Positions 15,155 through 24,436 of a stretch of 64,000 bases of DNA are shown here, one piece after another (within the stretch, counting starts at the first letter, position 1; each line of letters starts with the position of its first letter). The position numbers were made by a program, and so were the translations under genes. This DNA comes from Paenibacillus_I sp035510375 (GTDB taxonomy: Bacteria > Bacillota > Bacilli > Paenibacillales > Paenibacillaceae): the NCBI RefSeq assembly GCF_035510375.1, contig NZ_DATKHG010000043.1; one strand, 5' to 3'. The notes beneath the pieces were generated by a model that saw only the letters and a program-made list of their open reading frames with translations, ran no database searches and was not told where the DNA came from.

Positions 15155-16741
15155 ATGAATGAACGACATCGGGAACCGGTCGCGGAAGAGCGGGAGCGGG
15201 CTCAGCTTCAGATCGAACGGCTGGTCCGTTTCGCGCGGGACAACCGGCTCGTCGAGCCGCTTGACGAGCATGCCGCCCGCAACGCGCTGCTCGACCTGTT
15301 CGGGTTCACGGAGCCGTATGACGGCGACGAGGCGCTCGGACAAAGTCCGGACAGTCCGGTGGAACTGCTCGAGCCGCTGCTCGATTACGGGTACCGGATC
15401 GGCCTGATCCCCGACAATACGCTGACTTGCCGCGATCTGCTGGATGCGAAAATCATGGGCTTGCTCATGCCGCGTCCCTCCGAAACGGCCGCATCGTTCC
15501 GGCGCACGGCGGAGAGCGAAGGGATCGAAGCGGCCACCGACGCTTTTTACAAGCTGTGCATGGATTCGAATTATATCCGGATGGACCGGATCAAGAGCAA
15601 CTTGTACTGGCGCCAGCCGACCGGCTGCGGCAAGCTAGAGATCACGATCAATCTGTCCAAGCCCGAAAAGGACCCGAAGGAGATTGCGCTCCTGAAGACG
15701 CTGCCGCCGAGCCGGTATCCGAAATGCCTGCTGTGCGAGGAGAACGTCGGCTACGCGGGACGCCCGGACCATCCGGCCCGGCAGAACCTGCGCATCGTGC
15801 CGCTGACGCTGGACGGGGAGCCGTGGTATTTCCAGTACTCCCCGTACGTGTATTACAACGAGCACAGCATCGTGCTGAAGGCCGAGCATGCGCCGATGCG
15901 GATTTCCAATGCGACCTTCGCGCGGCTGCTTGATTTCGTCGACGCGTTCCCGCATTATTTCATCGGCTCGAACGCCGATCTGCCGATCGTCGGGGGCTCG
16001 ATCCTGAACCACGACCACTTTCAGGCGGGAAGGCATGTGTTTTCGATGGAAACGGCGGCCGTGGAGGCCGTGTACAGAGGAAGCGCCGAGCCGGACGTGA
16101 CGTTCGGGATCGTTCGCTGGCCGATGTCGGTGATCCGCCTGAACGGCAAAAACCGGCAAGCGGTGCTGGCCGCCGCCGCCCGCGTGCTGGAGACTTGGCG
16201 CGCGTACGGCGACGCGTCGGCGGACATTGTGCCGCATACCGGCGACACGCCGCACAACACGGTAACGCCGATCGCCCGGCGCAAGCCGGACGGCGAATAC
16301 GAGCTCGACCTGGTGCTGCGCAACAACCGGACAAGCGCGGAGCACCCGGACGGCATTTTTCACCCGCATGCCCATCTTCACCACATCAAGAAGGAGAATA
16401 TCGGCTTGATCGAAGTGATGGGGCTGGCGGTGCTGCCGGGGCGTTTGAAATGGGAGCTGGAGGCGATTGCAGCCATGCTGTCGGGGGATTCGCCCTATGA
16501 CGCGGCGGCGCTGGCCGACCCTTCCGATGCGCTGCATAAGCATGCGGACTGGATTGCCGGCATGGCCTCGGCTTACGGCACATCGCTCGAGGCCGGACGG
16601 GCGGAAGCGGTTGTTCGCGACGAGGTGGGCCGCAAGTTTCTGGACGTTCTGCACGACGCGGGCGTGTACAAGCGGACGGAGGAAGGCCAGAGCGCTTTTG
16701 CCCGGTTTATGCAAGCAGCGCTTGGTTTGAACCGGCAATAA
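15155..16741 (+). CDS. galT: Galactose-1-phosphate / UTP-hexose-1-phosphate uridylyltransferase, Bacillus type
   Basis: 528-residue GalT of the long Gram-positive type (GalT family 2). It transfers UMP between UDP-glucose and galactose-1-phosphate. Landmarks: 'SNYIRMDRIKSNLYW', 'CLLCEENVGY' and 'GGSILNHDHFQ' in the N-terminal and central parts, and a histidine-rich 'FHPHAHLHHIKKENIGLIEVMGLAVLPGRL' near 405-435. TAGGAGGATAC lies upstream of the ATG at 15155. It completes the Leloir operon galK-galE-galT. No convincing T-run terminator follows directly, but the sequence changes to lower GC just after it. Confidence 0.94.
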   Translation: MNERHREPVAEERERAQLQIERLVRFARDNRLVEPLDEHAARNALLDLFGFTEPYDGDEALGQSPDSPVELLEPLLDYGYRIGLIPDNTLTCRDLLDAKIMGLLMPRPSETAASFRRTAESEGIEAATDAFYKLCMDSNYIRMDRIKSNLYWRQPTGCGKLEITINLSKPEKDPKEIALLKTLPPSRYPKCLLCEENVGYAGRPDHPARQNLRIVPLTLDGEPWYFQYSPYVYYNEHSIVLKAEHAPMRISNATFARLLDFVDAFPHYFIGSNADLPIVGGSILNHDHFQAGRHVFSMETAAVEAVYRGSAEPDVTFGIVRWPMSVIRLNGKNRQAVLAAAARVLETWRAYGDASADIVPHTGDTPHNTVTPIARRKPDGEYELDLVLRNNRTSAEHPDGIFHPHAHLHHIKKENIGLIEVMGLAVLPGRLKWELEAIAAMLSGDSPYDAAALADPSDALHKHADWIAGMASAYGTSLEAGRAEAVVRDEVGRKFLDVLHDAGVYKRTEEGQSAFARFMQAALGLNRQ

Positions 16742-17009
16742 GAAGGCTGCAAATCCTAACATTTAAAATGATCGTTTATAACGGCAGCTTGCCGCGATAG
16801 ACGGTCTTTTTTTTGTCAATGATAACAGGTGTGCCGAATCCACTAAGTGGAAGACCCGCCAGTTGGGACCATTCATTCCTTCAAGTTGAATTGTTCATGT
16901 TTAGTATTAGTTATCAATATTTAGTACTCGTTATTTCGACTGCAGACAAGATCAAGTAATGTTAATGTTGTTGTGTTGTTGTATGATTTTAAATCCGGGA
17001 GGTTAGAGC

Positions 17010-18329
17010 ATGAAGCGATTGCGGAGATTGCGGAAGCATTCCGCAGCGTCGATTTTACTGGCCGCTCTATTGGTGAGCGGCTGCGGGAGCAGTGCTGATT
17101 CCGGTTCGGCTGAGGGAGACGCCGCAAGACCTTTCGAAGGCCAAACGATTACATTAGTAACCGGCACGCATCCTTGGGCTGATGAAATTAAGCGGCTTCT
17201 GCCTGAATTTGAAGCCGAGACGGGTATGAGCGTAAACGTTCAAGGATTTTTCGAAGACCAGTTGACTCAGAAGCTTACGGTTCAGTTCAAATCGGGCTCC
17301 GAAACGCCGGATGTCTTTATGTACCGGCCTCTTCAAGAGGGCAAATTGTTTTATAAGAATGGCTGGCTGGAGTCGCTGGACAAGTATGTCGGTCAAGAAT
17401 CGGGTTACGATATTGACGATTTCTCGGAACAGTCGATCCGCTCGGCAACGGTAGCAGGAGATCTTGCCGGTATCCCGATCATCACGGAACAGGAGATTTT
17501 ATACTATCGGAAAGACCTGCTGCGGCAAGCCGGAATACCGGTGCCGACAACGATTGATGCGCTTGTAGCGGCTGCGGACAAATTGCATGATCCCAAGAAC
17601 GGGATTTACGGCTTTGTCGCCAGAGGACAACGCAGTCCGCTGGTCACTCAAGTTTCTTCCTTCTTGTATTCAGAGGGGGGCGATTTCACAAACGGCAATA
17701 AAGCGACACTGAATACACCGGAAGCGATCAAAGCATTCACCGTGTATGGCAATCTCCTCAGAGACTACGGGCCTCCGGGCGCAATTAATATGTCCTGGCC
17801 GCAAGCCAGCGCTTTTTTTGCCGCTGGTAAAGCCGCGCTTTATACGGATGCCAACTCCATATACAAAAGTGCCGCCGATCCCGCTCTTTCCAAGATTGCA
17901 GACCATGTCGGATTCGCCGCTTTCCCCGCCGGTGCGAAAGGTTCCAAGCCTTACAATATTACATCCTGGGGACTTGCAATGAATCCGAAAGCTTCGGATA
18001 AAGATGCGGCCTGGGCGTTCATCCGGTGGGCGACCAGTAAGGAGATCATGCTTCTAACCCAACAAAAAGGCAACCCTGGCCCGCGCTCTTCCGTATGGAA
18101 TCAGCCGCAGGGAACGATCGGATTTCCGGCCGAATTGGCCGAAGTTTACAAGAAAAGCGGCAATGACGGCATTGACCATGACCGTCCTGCCGTGATTAAC
18201 GTGGCGGACGCGCGTGAAACGGTCGGTGAAATCGTGCAGAAGGTCATAACAGGGGAAAAGGACATCAAGCAGACGGCTGATAAAGCAAATGCCGCTTTGC
18301 AAGCTATTCTCGACAAAGAAGCGGAGTAA
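17010..18329 (+). CDS. ABC transporter sugar-binding lipoprotein, without adjacent permeases
   Basis: 439-residue extracellular solute-binding protein, family 1. A basic N-terminus and hydrophobic stretch end in the lipobox 'LLVSGCGSS' (Cys about 26), so it should be lipid-anchored outside the membrane. The mature part has the usual two-lobe pattern: 'ITLVTGTHPWADEIKRLLPEFEAETGM', 'PDVFMYRPLQEGKLFYKNGWLESLD', 'GIPIITEQEILYYRKDLLRQAG' and 'YNITSWGLAMNPKASDKDAAWAFIRW'. GGGAGG precedes the ATG. Unusually no permease genes follow; the next gene is a broken response regulator and then a gluconate operon. Its base composition is lower in GC than galKET. Ligand unknown, probably a sugar. Confidence 0.88.
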   Translation: MKRLRRLRKHSAASILLAALLVSGCGSSADSGSAEGDAARPFEGQTITLVTGTHPWADEIKRLLPEFEAETGMSVNVQGFFEDQLTQKLTVQFKSGSETPDVFMYRPLQEGKLFYKNGWLESLDKYVGQESGYDIDDFSEQSIRSATVAGDLAGIPIITEQEILYYRKDLLRQAGIPVPTTIDALVAAADKLHDPKNGIYGFVARGQRSPLVTQVSSFLYSEGGDFTNGNKATLNTPEAIKAFTVYGNLLRDYGPPGAINMSWPQASAFFAAGKAALYTDANSIYKSAADPALSKIADHVGFAAFPAGAKGSKPYNITSWGLAMNPKASDKDAAWAFIRWATSKEIMLLTQQKGNPGPRSSVWNQPQGTIGFPAELAEVYKKSGNDGIDHDRPAVINVADARETVGEIVQKVITGEKDIKQTADKANAALQAILDKEAE

Positions 18330-18382
18330 GAGCGGGAACGCTCTTCCAACCTTGGTCAAATCACAGGAAGGGAGGTCATCTG

Positions 18383-18547
18383 ATGGCACAGCTATTGATC
18401 GTGGATGATGAGGCCCATGTAGTGGATCGCTTTTCCACAACGATTGATTGGAAGGTTATAGGTATTGAACAGGTTTATAAGGCTTACTCCAGTCTGGAAG
18501 CACTGAAGCTTCTACAACAGTTTTCCAGATCTGCTCGACACCGTTAA
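18383..18547 (+). pseudogene. N-terminal remnant of an AraC-type response regulator
   Basis: A good ribosome binding site (GGGAGG) and ATG open a receiver domain, 'AQLLIVDDEAHVVDRF' then 'AYSSLEALKLLQQFS', which then runs into 'RSARHR' and a stop after 54 codons. The phospho-acceptor Asp, the Thr/Ser and the Lys strand of a receiver are all missing. In another frame the text resumes six bases before the stop as '(D)LLDTVKRVLEKLEQ', the normal end of a receiver in YesN-type regulators. An internal deletion of roughly 60 codons that also shifts the frame explains both halves. Confidence 0.85.
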
Positions 18548-18554
18548 ACGGGTA

Positions 18555-19817
18555 TTGGAGAAATTGGAACAAGAGTGGGAAGAAGTTATTTCGAACCAAA
18601 AGATGACCTACACGCTCAAAGAAAACCTTCCGCTGCTTCGGGCGAATCTGCTTCTCGAACTGCTGCAGGGCCGTAAGTGGAGCGTACAAGTTCTTCACGA
18701 AAAAATGAACATGCTGGAGATGAGCAACCACAATTGGCAGACGTTTGCCCTAATGATCGTTCGTTTGGACGAATATTTTCTCCAGTATAACCTGGATGAT
18801 TTGTCGTGGAAGGAATACGCCGTCAGCAATATGGCTGAAGAGCTGTTCGGCGGACGGTATGCGATATGGTATACCAAAGACATGCACGACTACCTTGTCT
18901 TTGTGATGACGGCCAAACGAGAAGAGGAAGTAGAGGACGATCCGGTATGGTTTGAACGGACCGCCGCAGCGCTGCAATCAGCGGTGGGCACTTATTTAAG
19001 AGGCAAGATTTCCATCTTGGTCAGCAGTAGGGGGGAATTTCCTCAGGATCTGCCGTCCCTTTATAATCGGTCCATTGCTGCCTTCCGTAAACATATCGGC
19101 AATGAACGCGAACTTTTGATGCGTTTGGAAGATGACGATCAGTCGGAGAGACAAATCCATTCCCTGCAATATTTGTATGAGCCGCCAACATTGATTCATT
19201 TGTTAGAGGCTGCCAGATGGAGTGCGATCGAGGAGAAGCTTCAAGCGATATTCCTGGCCGTAGAAACGGGGGACACGGCATCACAGGAGCACTTGCTCGA
19301 AATATATTTCACAATGGCTTCTGCCTACGCTTATATTGCGCATAAAAATGGCCGTCATCTGGCGAACTTGATCGGAAGCGATTTCGAAAGAATGACGGAG
19401 GGGCTTCCTTTCCGCTCCTTAAATCACCTCCGTGAATGGTCGTTTCGAACGCTCCGCAAAATTCAGGAGGACATGGACCGGGAGACTAAAGATTCCAGGT
19501 CATCCTTGATTAAGAATATTCAAACCTTTATCGAGGATAATGTCACCCGTGATATTTCGCTCCAGACAATTGCGGACAAGGTTTATCTTCACCCGGTTTA
19601 TGTTTCGAAAGTATATAAACTGGAAACCGGAGAAAACGTCAGTGATTATGTTCAGCGTGTAAAGATGGAAAAAGCGGAATATATGCTAAAGCACAGTTCA
19701 GAGAAAATATATGAAATTGCAGATCAACTCGGCTATCAGCGACCGCACTCGTTTATCCACGCTTTCAAAAAGATTTTCGGCATCACTCCGCAAGAGTACA
19801 GAGACCGGCATTCGTAA
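18555..19817 (+). CDS. C-terminal part of an AraC-type response regulator (deleted receiver)
   Basis: 420 codons continuing the broken regulator at 18383. There is no good start: the first possible initiator is a TTG inside the former linker helix. The middle part (about 1-290) is the variable linker of YesN-like regulators. The C-terminal 100 residues form the AraC DNA-binding domain: 'DISLQTIADKVYLHPVYVSKVYKLETGENVSDYV' and 'KIYEIADQLGYQRPHSFIHAFKKIFGITPQEYR'. If translated it would be a receiver-less DNA-binding protein. By position it may once have controlled the binding protein upstream; no histidine kinase gene is next to it. Treat as pseudogene or derepressed remnant. Confidence 0.75.
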   Translation: MEKLEQEWEEVISNQKMTYTLKENLPLLRANLLLELLQGRKWSVQVLHEKMNMLEMSNHNWQTFALMIVRLDEYFLQYNLDDLSWKEYAVSNMAEELFGGRYAIWYTKDMHDYLVFVMTAKREEEVEDDPVWFERTAAALQSAVGTYLRGKISILVSSRGEFPQDLPSLYNRSIAAFRKHIGNERELLMRLEDDDQSERQIHSLQYLYEPPTLIHLLEAARWSAIEEKLQAIFLAVETGDTASQEHLLEIYFTMASAYAYIAHKNGRHLANLIGSDFERMTEGLPFRSLNHLREWSFRTLRKIQEDMDRETKDSRSSLIKNIQTFIEDNVTRDISLQTIADKVYLHPVYVSKVYKLETGENVSDYVQRVKMEKAEYMLKHSSEKIYEIADQLGYQRPHSFIHAFKKIFGITPQEYRDRHS

Positions 19818-19875
19818 AAGCACCAGACAGAACAGCGCATGCTGTGAAAAATACAACAACCAGGAGGTCTACCAC

Positions 19876-21222
19876 ATGTTGCTAGTTATCGTACTCGCAG
19901 CCATCGTCGTGCTGCTCCTTTTAATTACCGTAGTCAAGCTGAATCCCTTTGTCTCACTTATCATAACGGCCATCGGAGCCGGGCTTGCGGCAGGAATGCC
20001 TTTGATCGCCTCTGAAGACCAACCGGGTATTATTGACTCTATTAAAACAGGTATGGGAAATACGCTGGGATTTCTCGCTATCGTACTGGCTCTTGGAACA
20101 ATGTTGGGCAAAATGATGGCGGAATCCGGCGGAGCGGAGCGTATCGCACGGACGCTTATCGGATGGTTCGGTGAACGAAACGTCCATTGGGCTATGATGT
20201 TCGTAGCCTTGATTGTCGGAATTCCTGTGTTTTTCCAAGTCGGTTTTGTTCTACTGATCCCCCTTGTATTTACAATTGCCAGACAAACAGGGATGTCCCT
20301 CGTTAAAATCGGTGTGCCTTTGGTAGCAGGCTTATCCGTCGTTCACGGACTGGTGCCTCCGCATCCGGCGGCTATGGCCGCGGTAGGGATCTTCAACGCG
20401 GATATCGGGCTGACCATTCTTTACTCCCTTATCGTAGGCATTCCTACCGCCATCATCGCAGGACCCCTGTATGGAAACTGGATCGGAAAGAGAATCCATA
20501 AAAACGTCCCGAAGGAAATAGGCGAACAACTGACCGAAAATGTTGAAACAAAGAAACTGCCCGGTTTCTTTAATACTGTTACTACGATTCTGGTTCCGGT
20601 TTTTCTTATGCTGATTGCGACGATTGCCGATGTGTTCCTCAAGGAAGGCAGCAATCTGTTCCAATTATTTAAATTTGTCGGGGATCCTATCGTCGCGCTG
20701 CTCATCGCAACCGTCTATTCCTTCTTCAGTCTTGGTTTCTTCAGGGGCTTAAGCCGCGAAACAATCTTGAAATTTTCGAACGATTGCTTGGGACCTACGG
20801 CCACGATTTTGCTGGTCATCGGGGCAGGCGGGGCATTTAACCGGGTACTTCTTGATTCAGGCATTGGCGATTATATCGCCGATATGGCCACAGCTGCCGA
20901 GATTTCACCGATCCTTCTGGGTTGGGGTATCGCCGCGATGATCCGGATTGCAACAGGATCGGCCACTGTCTCCATGATGACAGCTGCGGGAATTGTAGCT
21001 CCGATCGCCCTAGTTGTGCCGGATGTTAACGTGGAACTGCTCGTGCTCGCTACAGGCGCGGGTTCTCTCATCCTGTCTCATGTCAATGATGCCGGGTTTT
21101 GGCTCATTAAAGAATACTTCGGAATGACCGTAAAAGAAACTCTCCTTACGTGGACCGCTCTTGAGACTATCATTTCCGTTGTGGCGCTCGGTCTGATCCT
21201 GATCCTCAACACGGTTGTCTAA
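19876..21222 (+). CDS. gntP: Gluconate permease, GntP family
   Basis: 448-residue, strongly hydrophobic protein with about 12 membrane helices of the gluconate:H+ symporter family. Landmarks: 'KLNPFVSLIITAIGAGLAAGMPL' near the N-terminus, 'LALGTMLGKMMAESGGAERIA', 'VHGLVPPHPAAMAAVGIF' (a hallmark of GntP) and 'SHVNDAGFWLIKEYFGMTVKETLLTW' near the C-terminus. The ATG at 19876 follows CAGGAGGT seven bases upstream. First gene of gntP-gnd-gntK, which together import gluconate, phosphorylate it and oxidatively decarboxylate 6-phosphogluconate. No GntR repressor is adjacent. Confidence 0.94.
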   Translation: MLLVIVLAAIVVLLLLITVVKLNPFVSLIITAIGAGLAAGMPLIASEDQPGIIDSIKTGMGNTLGFLAIVLALGTMLGKMMAESGGAERIARTLIGWFGERNVHWAMMFVALIVGIPVFFQVGFVLLIPLVFTIARQTGMSLVKIGVPLVAGLSVVHGLVPPHPAAMAAVGIFNADIGLTILYSLIVGIPTAIIAGPLYGNWIGKRIHKNVPKEIGEQLTENVETKKLPGFFNTVTTILVPVFLMLIATIADVFLKEGSNLFQLFKFVGDPIVALLIATVYSFFSLGFFRGLSRETILKFSNDCLGPTATILLVIGAGGAFNRVLLDSGIGDYIADMATAAEISPILLGWGIAAMIRIATGSATVSMMTAAGIVAPIALVVPDVNVELLVLATGAGSLILSHVNDAGFWLIKEYFGMTVKETLLTWTALETIISVVALGLILILNTVV

Positions 21223-21257
21223 TGTACGAATAAGAAATGCCGGAAAGGAGTCTTTAT

Positions 21258-22160
21258 ATGCAAGTGGGTTTAATAGGCTTGGGTAAAATGGGATTGCAAT
21301 TGTCATTAAATTTATTGGATAATAACCACGAAGTTGTGGCGTATGACGTTAATGCGGAAATCGTTAGAGAAGTATCACAATCCGGAGGAACCGGTGTTAA
21401 CTCCATCGTGGAGCTGGTAGAGCGGCTTGACTCTCCGCGAAAAATATGGCTAATGGTGCCCGCGGGCACCATTACCGAAAATGTGCTGCAGGAATTGACG
21501 CCATTGCTTGGTCTGGATGACATCGTCATGGACGGAGGCAATTCGAACTACAAGGATTCGATCCGCAGGGCAGAAATGCTGGGTGCGAAAGGCATCCGCT
21601 TTCTGGATGTAGGAACAAGCGGAGGGATTGAGGGGGCCCGGAATGGCATTTGTGCCATGGTTGGTGGAGATAAGGAAGCTTTTCAAGCGGTCGAGCCGCT
21701 TTTCCTTGGAATTTGTGTCGACAACGGGTTGCTGTACGCCGGACCTGAAGGCAGCGGGCATTTCCTGAAGATGATTCATAACGGCATCGAGTATGGCATG
21801 ATGCAGGCGATAGCGGAAGGATTTGAAGTGTTGGACAAAAGCCCGTACGAGTTCGATTATGAACAAGTGGCGCGGGTATGGAATAACGGTTCCGTTATCC
21901 GGTCATGGCTTATGGATCTGACAGAGCGGGCGTTCAGCAAGGATCGCGGACTAAGCAAGTTGAAAGGCGTCGTCCATTCGTCCGGAGAAGGGAAATGGAC
22001 GGTGGAAACGGCATTGGATTACGGTGCGGCAGCCCCTGTTATTGCTTTGTCTCTAATGATGAGATATCGTTCACAGGAGGAACATTCTTTTTCCGGTAAA
22101 GTCGTCGCAGCCCTGCGAAATGAATTTGGAGGCCACGGTGTCGTGCGATCGGAAGACTAA
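21258..22160 (+). CDS. gnd: 6-phosphogluconate dehydrogenase, decarboxylating (short YqeC/GntZ-like type)
   Basis: 300-residue enzyme of the short 6PGDH class, shorter than the 470-residue classical form and typically NAD-preferring. The Rossmann motif is 'VGLIGLGKMGLQLSLNL' at the N-terminus. 'DGGNSNYKDSIRRAE' and 'FLDVGTSGGIEGARNG' form the substrate loop, and 'HFLKMIHNGIEYGMMQAIAEGFEVL' holds the catalytic Lys. It converts 6-phosphogluconate to ribulose-5-phosphate and CO2. GAAAGGAG precedes the ATG at 21258 by seven bases; an upstream ATG at 21237 lacks a site. It lies 35 bases after gntP and 24 before gntK. Confidence 0.93.
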   Translation: MQVGLIGLGKMGLQLSLNLLDNNHEVVAYDVNAEIVREVSQSGGTGVNSIVELVERLDSPRKIWLMVPAGTITENVLQELTPLLGLDDIVMDGGNSNYKDSIRRAEMLGAKGIRFLDVGTSGGIEGARNGICAMVGGDKEAFQAVEPLFLGICVDNGLLYAGPEGSGHFLKMIHNGIEYGMMQAIAEGFEVLDKSPYEFDYEQVARVWNNGSVIRSWLMDLTERAFSKDRGLSKLKGVVHSSGEGKWTVETALDYGAAAPVIALSLMMRYRSQEEHSFSGKVVAALRNEFGGHGVVRSED

Positions 22161-22184
22161 TTCAAGAAAGGGAGTGAAATTAAC

Positions 22185-23726
22185 GTGAGTTCCTCTTATG
22201 TAATCGGCGTGGATATTGGAACAACCAGTACAAAGTCTGTATTGTTCGATAACAAAGGTATGCTGATTACGAGCCATACCATTGAATATGCGCTGTACTC
22301 CCCGAAACCGGACATTGCGGAGCAGGATCCGGAAGAGATCTTTCGTGCCGTAGTCGGCACGATTAAACACACTGTGCAAAACAGCGGAATTCATCCGTCC
22401 AGTGTGATCTGTGTTTCCTTCAGTTCCGCCATGCACAGTGTCATTGCCGTTGATGCACAAGGTCATCCGCTTTCGAGATGCATCACTTGGGCGGACAACC
22501 GCAGTGCTGCCTGGACTGATCGGATTAAGAACGAAATGAACGGACACCAGATTTATCTGCGCACAGGTACGCCGCTTCATCCTATGTCCCCATTGTCCAA
22601 GTTGACTTGGCTTCGACATGAAGAACCGGATCTTTTTTCGCGGACACACAAGTTCATCTCTATTAAAGAATACGTGTTTTATAAATTGTTCAAACGGTTT
22701 GTCATCGATTATTCAATAGCATCTGCCACCGGCATGTTTGCCCTGACCAGGCTAACTTGGGATGAAGAAGCGCTGGAAGTTGCCGGCGTGACGACTGATC
22801 GTTTGTCTGAACCGGTCCCGACAACTTACCGTTTAACGGGAATGGATGCCGGCTGGGCGACAGAAATGAATCTTCCGGCTTCCACACCGTTTGTGATAGG
22901 TGCAAGTGACGGCGTCTTGTCGAACCTGGGCGTCAATGCGATTGATCCGGGAACCGTTGCCGTTACGATCGGGACAAGCGGTGCGATTCGAACGGTTACG
23001 AATCTCCCGGTCACGGACCCGAAGGGACGAATCTTTTGTTACGCGCTGACGGAGGATCTCTGGGTCATCGGAGGCCCTGTTAATAATGGCGGCATGATTT
23101 TAAGATGGCTTCGTGACCAGCTTTGTTCTGCTGAAATGGAGACAGCAGCCCGACTGGGCAAGGATCCTTATGAAGTCCTTACGGAGATTGCTTCGCTCGT
23201 GCCAGCTGGTTCAAACGGATTGTTGTTTCATCCCTATTTATCAGGGGAAAGAGCTCCTTTGTGGGACGCCAATGCCCGAGGGTCCTTCTTCGGACTTGGT
23301 CTTCACCATAAGAAGCAGCATATGATCCGGTCCGTTCTGGAAGGCGTTATTTTCAACCTTTTGACAGTGTTCATGGCGTTGGAGGAACTGATTGGTCAGC
23401 CTAAGAAGATACAGGCTACGGGTGGATTCGCCAGATCGGAGCTTTGGCGTCAAATGATGGCCGATATTTTCGATCAAGAGGTTCATGTCCCGGAAAGCGT
23501 TGAGAGCTCTTGCCTGGGTGCCGCAATCCTGGGATTGTACAGCCTTGGAGAAGTCGATTCGCTGAGTATCGTATCAACGATGATGGGCACGACTCATCAG
23601 CATGTTCCCAATAAGGATAATGTGCTTAAGTATCAGGAGTTGGGACGGCTTTTTGTTCGAATCTCCAGACTTCTTACTGATGAGTATCGTGATATCGCAG
23701 CGTTTCAGAAAAAATGGATGCAGTAA
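22185..23726 (+). CDS. gntK: Gluconokinase, FGGY carbohydrate kinase family
   Basis: 513-residue kinase that makes 6-phosphogluconate from gluconate and ATP. The N-terminal nucleotide-phosphate loop is 'GVDIGTTSTKSVLFD'; 'SFSSAMHSVIAVD' and 'CITWADNRS' form the sugar site. 'IGASDGVLSNLGVNAIDPG' contains the catalytic Asp, followed by 'TIGTSGAIR', and 'YLSGERAPLWDANARGSFFGL' is the FGGY C-terminal signature. The GTG start at 22185 follows AAAGGGAG with rather long spacing. Last gene of the gluconate operon; a strong terminator begins 37 bases after the stop. Confidence 0.95.
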   Translation: MSSSYVIGVDIGTTSTKSVLFDNKGMLITSHTIEYALYSPKPDIAEQDPEEIFRAVVGTIKHTVQNSGIHPSSVICVSFSSAMHSVIAVDAQGHPLSRCITWADNRSAAWTDRIKNEMNGHQIYLRTGTPLHPMSPLSKLTWLRHEEPDLFSRTHKFISIKEYVFYKLFKRFVIDYSIASATGMFALTRLTWDEEALEVAGVTTDRLSEPVPTTYRLTGMDAGWATEMNLPASTPFVIGASDGVLSNLGVNAIDPGTVAVTIGTSGAIRTVTNLPVTDPKGRIFCYALTEDLWVIGGPVNNGGMILRWLRDQLCSAEMETAARLGKDPYEVLTEIASLVPAGSNGLLFHPYLSGERAPLWDANARGSFFGLGLHHKKQHMIRSVLEGVIFNLLTVFMALEELIGQPKKIQATGGFARSELWRQMMADIFDQEVHVPESVESSCLGAAILGLYSLGEVDSLSIVSTMMGTTHQHVPNKDNVLKYQELGRLFVRISRLLTDEYRDIAAFQKKWMQ

Positions 23727-23763
23727 GACCTGAAAATCAGTTTATTAGACGTTCATGAAGTAC

Positions 23764-23808
23764 ACGCCGCTTTGTCTACGGGCTTCCCGTAGTCAAGCGG
23801 CGTTTTTT
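23764..23808 (+). terminator. Rho-independent terminator of the gluconate operon
   Basis: ACGCCGCTT and CTACGGG pair with CCCGTAG and AAGCGGCGT, followed by TTTTTT. Confidence 0.92.
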
Positions 23809-23956
23809 CAGGAGGGAAAATGTCATCATGAGTCGAAAAAGGTATAATAAAATTATTCTCAATTAATATATAAATAATGGAAGGATTTTTAAATAATATA
23901 TTGAATCAGTAAGGTGATGAAATCAACAAATTGAAAACTGTGGAGGGATGACTAAA

Positions 23957-24415
23957 GTGGCGCTTGCAATTATGCCGCTCGACGATTTCTTAAAACTGGA
24001 TACGGACGAGCAGGTGGAACGGCTGAAAAGGTACAAAATCGACTATACGCTGAAGGACATCCGCGACGCGTGGGGCTTCAAGCATTCGGCGCAATATTAC
24101 ATGCTGTTGAAGAAGCTGCGCATTTACGAGCGGGTCGTCAATAAGTCCGACAAATTTCATCCCGACCAGCTGTTGTCGGACAAGTCCGGCGAGGCGCGCA
24201 ACCTTTATCAGCTTGCTCCCGTGCAGCAAGCGCCCGCGCAGCGTGAGGATCATTTCAGCTACCAGCTGAATGTGACGGTGGAAGGTCCCGACCTGGCCGA
24301 CAAGCTCGAGAGGATCGCCCATTTCCTCAAAGGGGAAAACAAGCGCATCCGCGTCAAGCTGCTGCTGGAGGCCGAAGAACGCGAGGAAGAGTCGGAATCC
24401 GCGGAGGAAGTTTAA
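23957..24415 (+). CDS. Conserved hypothetical protein, helical N-terminus with acidic tail
   Basis: 152-residue soluble protein I cannot assign to a named family. The N-terminal third (about 1-65) is helical and reads like a small helix-turn-helix: 'YTLKDIRDAWGFKHSAQYYMLLKKLRIYER'. A Gln/Pro/Ala linker (about 85-100) follows, then 'HFSYQLNVTVEGPDLADKLERIAHFL' and an extremely acidic C-terminus ('EAEEREEESESAEEV'). The GGAGGG at 23942-23947 directly abuts the ATG at 23948, so the GTG at 23957 (nine bases away) is the better start. Higher-GC codon use resumes here after the gluconate island. A DNA-binding or regulatory function is possible only. Confidence 0.6.
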   Translation: MALAIMPLDDFLKLDTDEQVERLKRYKIDYTLKDIRDAWGFKHSAQYYMLLKKLRIYERVVNKSDKFHPDQLLSDKSGEARNLYQLAPVQQAPAQREDHFSYQLNVTVEGPDLADKLERIAHFLKGENKRIRVKLLLEAEEREEESESAEEV

Positions 24416-24436
24416 CGGCGGGAAGCAGCTGACAGC

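Noticed and set aside
12726..16762. Three long minus-strand frames opposite galK, galE and galT (447, 425 and 375 codons)
   Set aside because: They mirror genuine genes codon for codon, have no family-like sequence and no ribosome binding sites. Strong RNY/GC-biased codon use in the real genes keeps the antisense frame open.
16770..16820. Hairpin CGGCA-GCT-TGCCG and a later T-run after galT as a terminator
   Set aside because: The T-run lies more than ten bases from a five-base stem, so the two do not form a standard intrinsic terminator.
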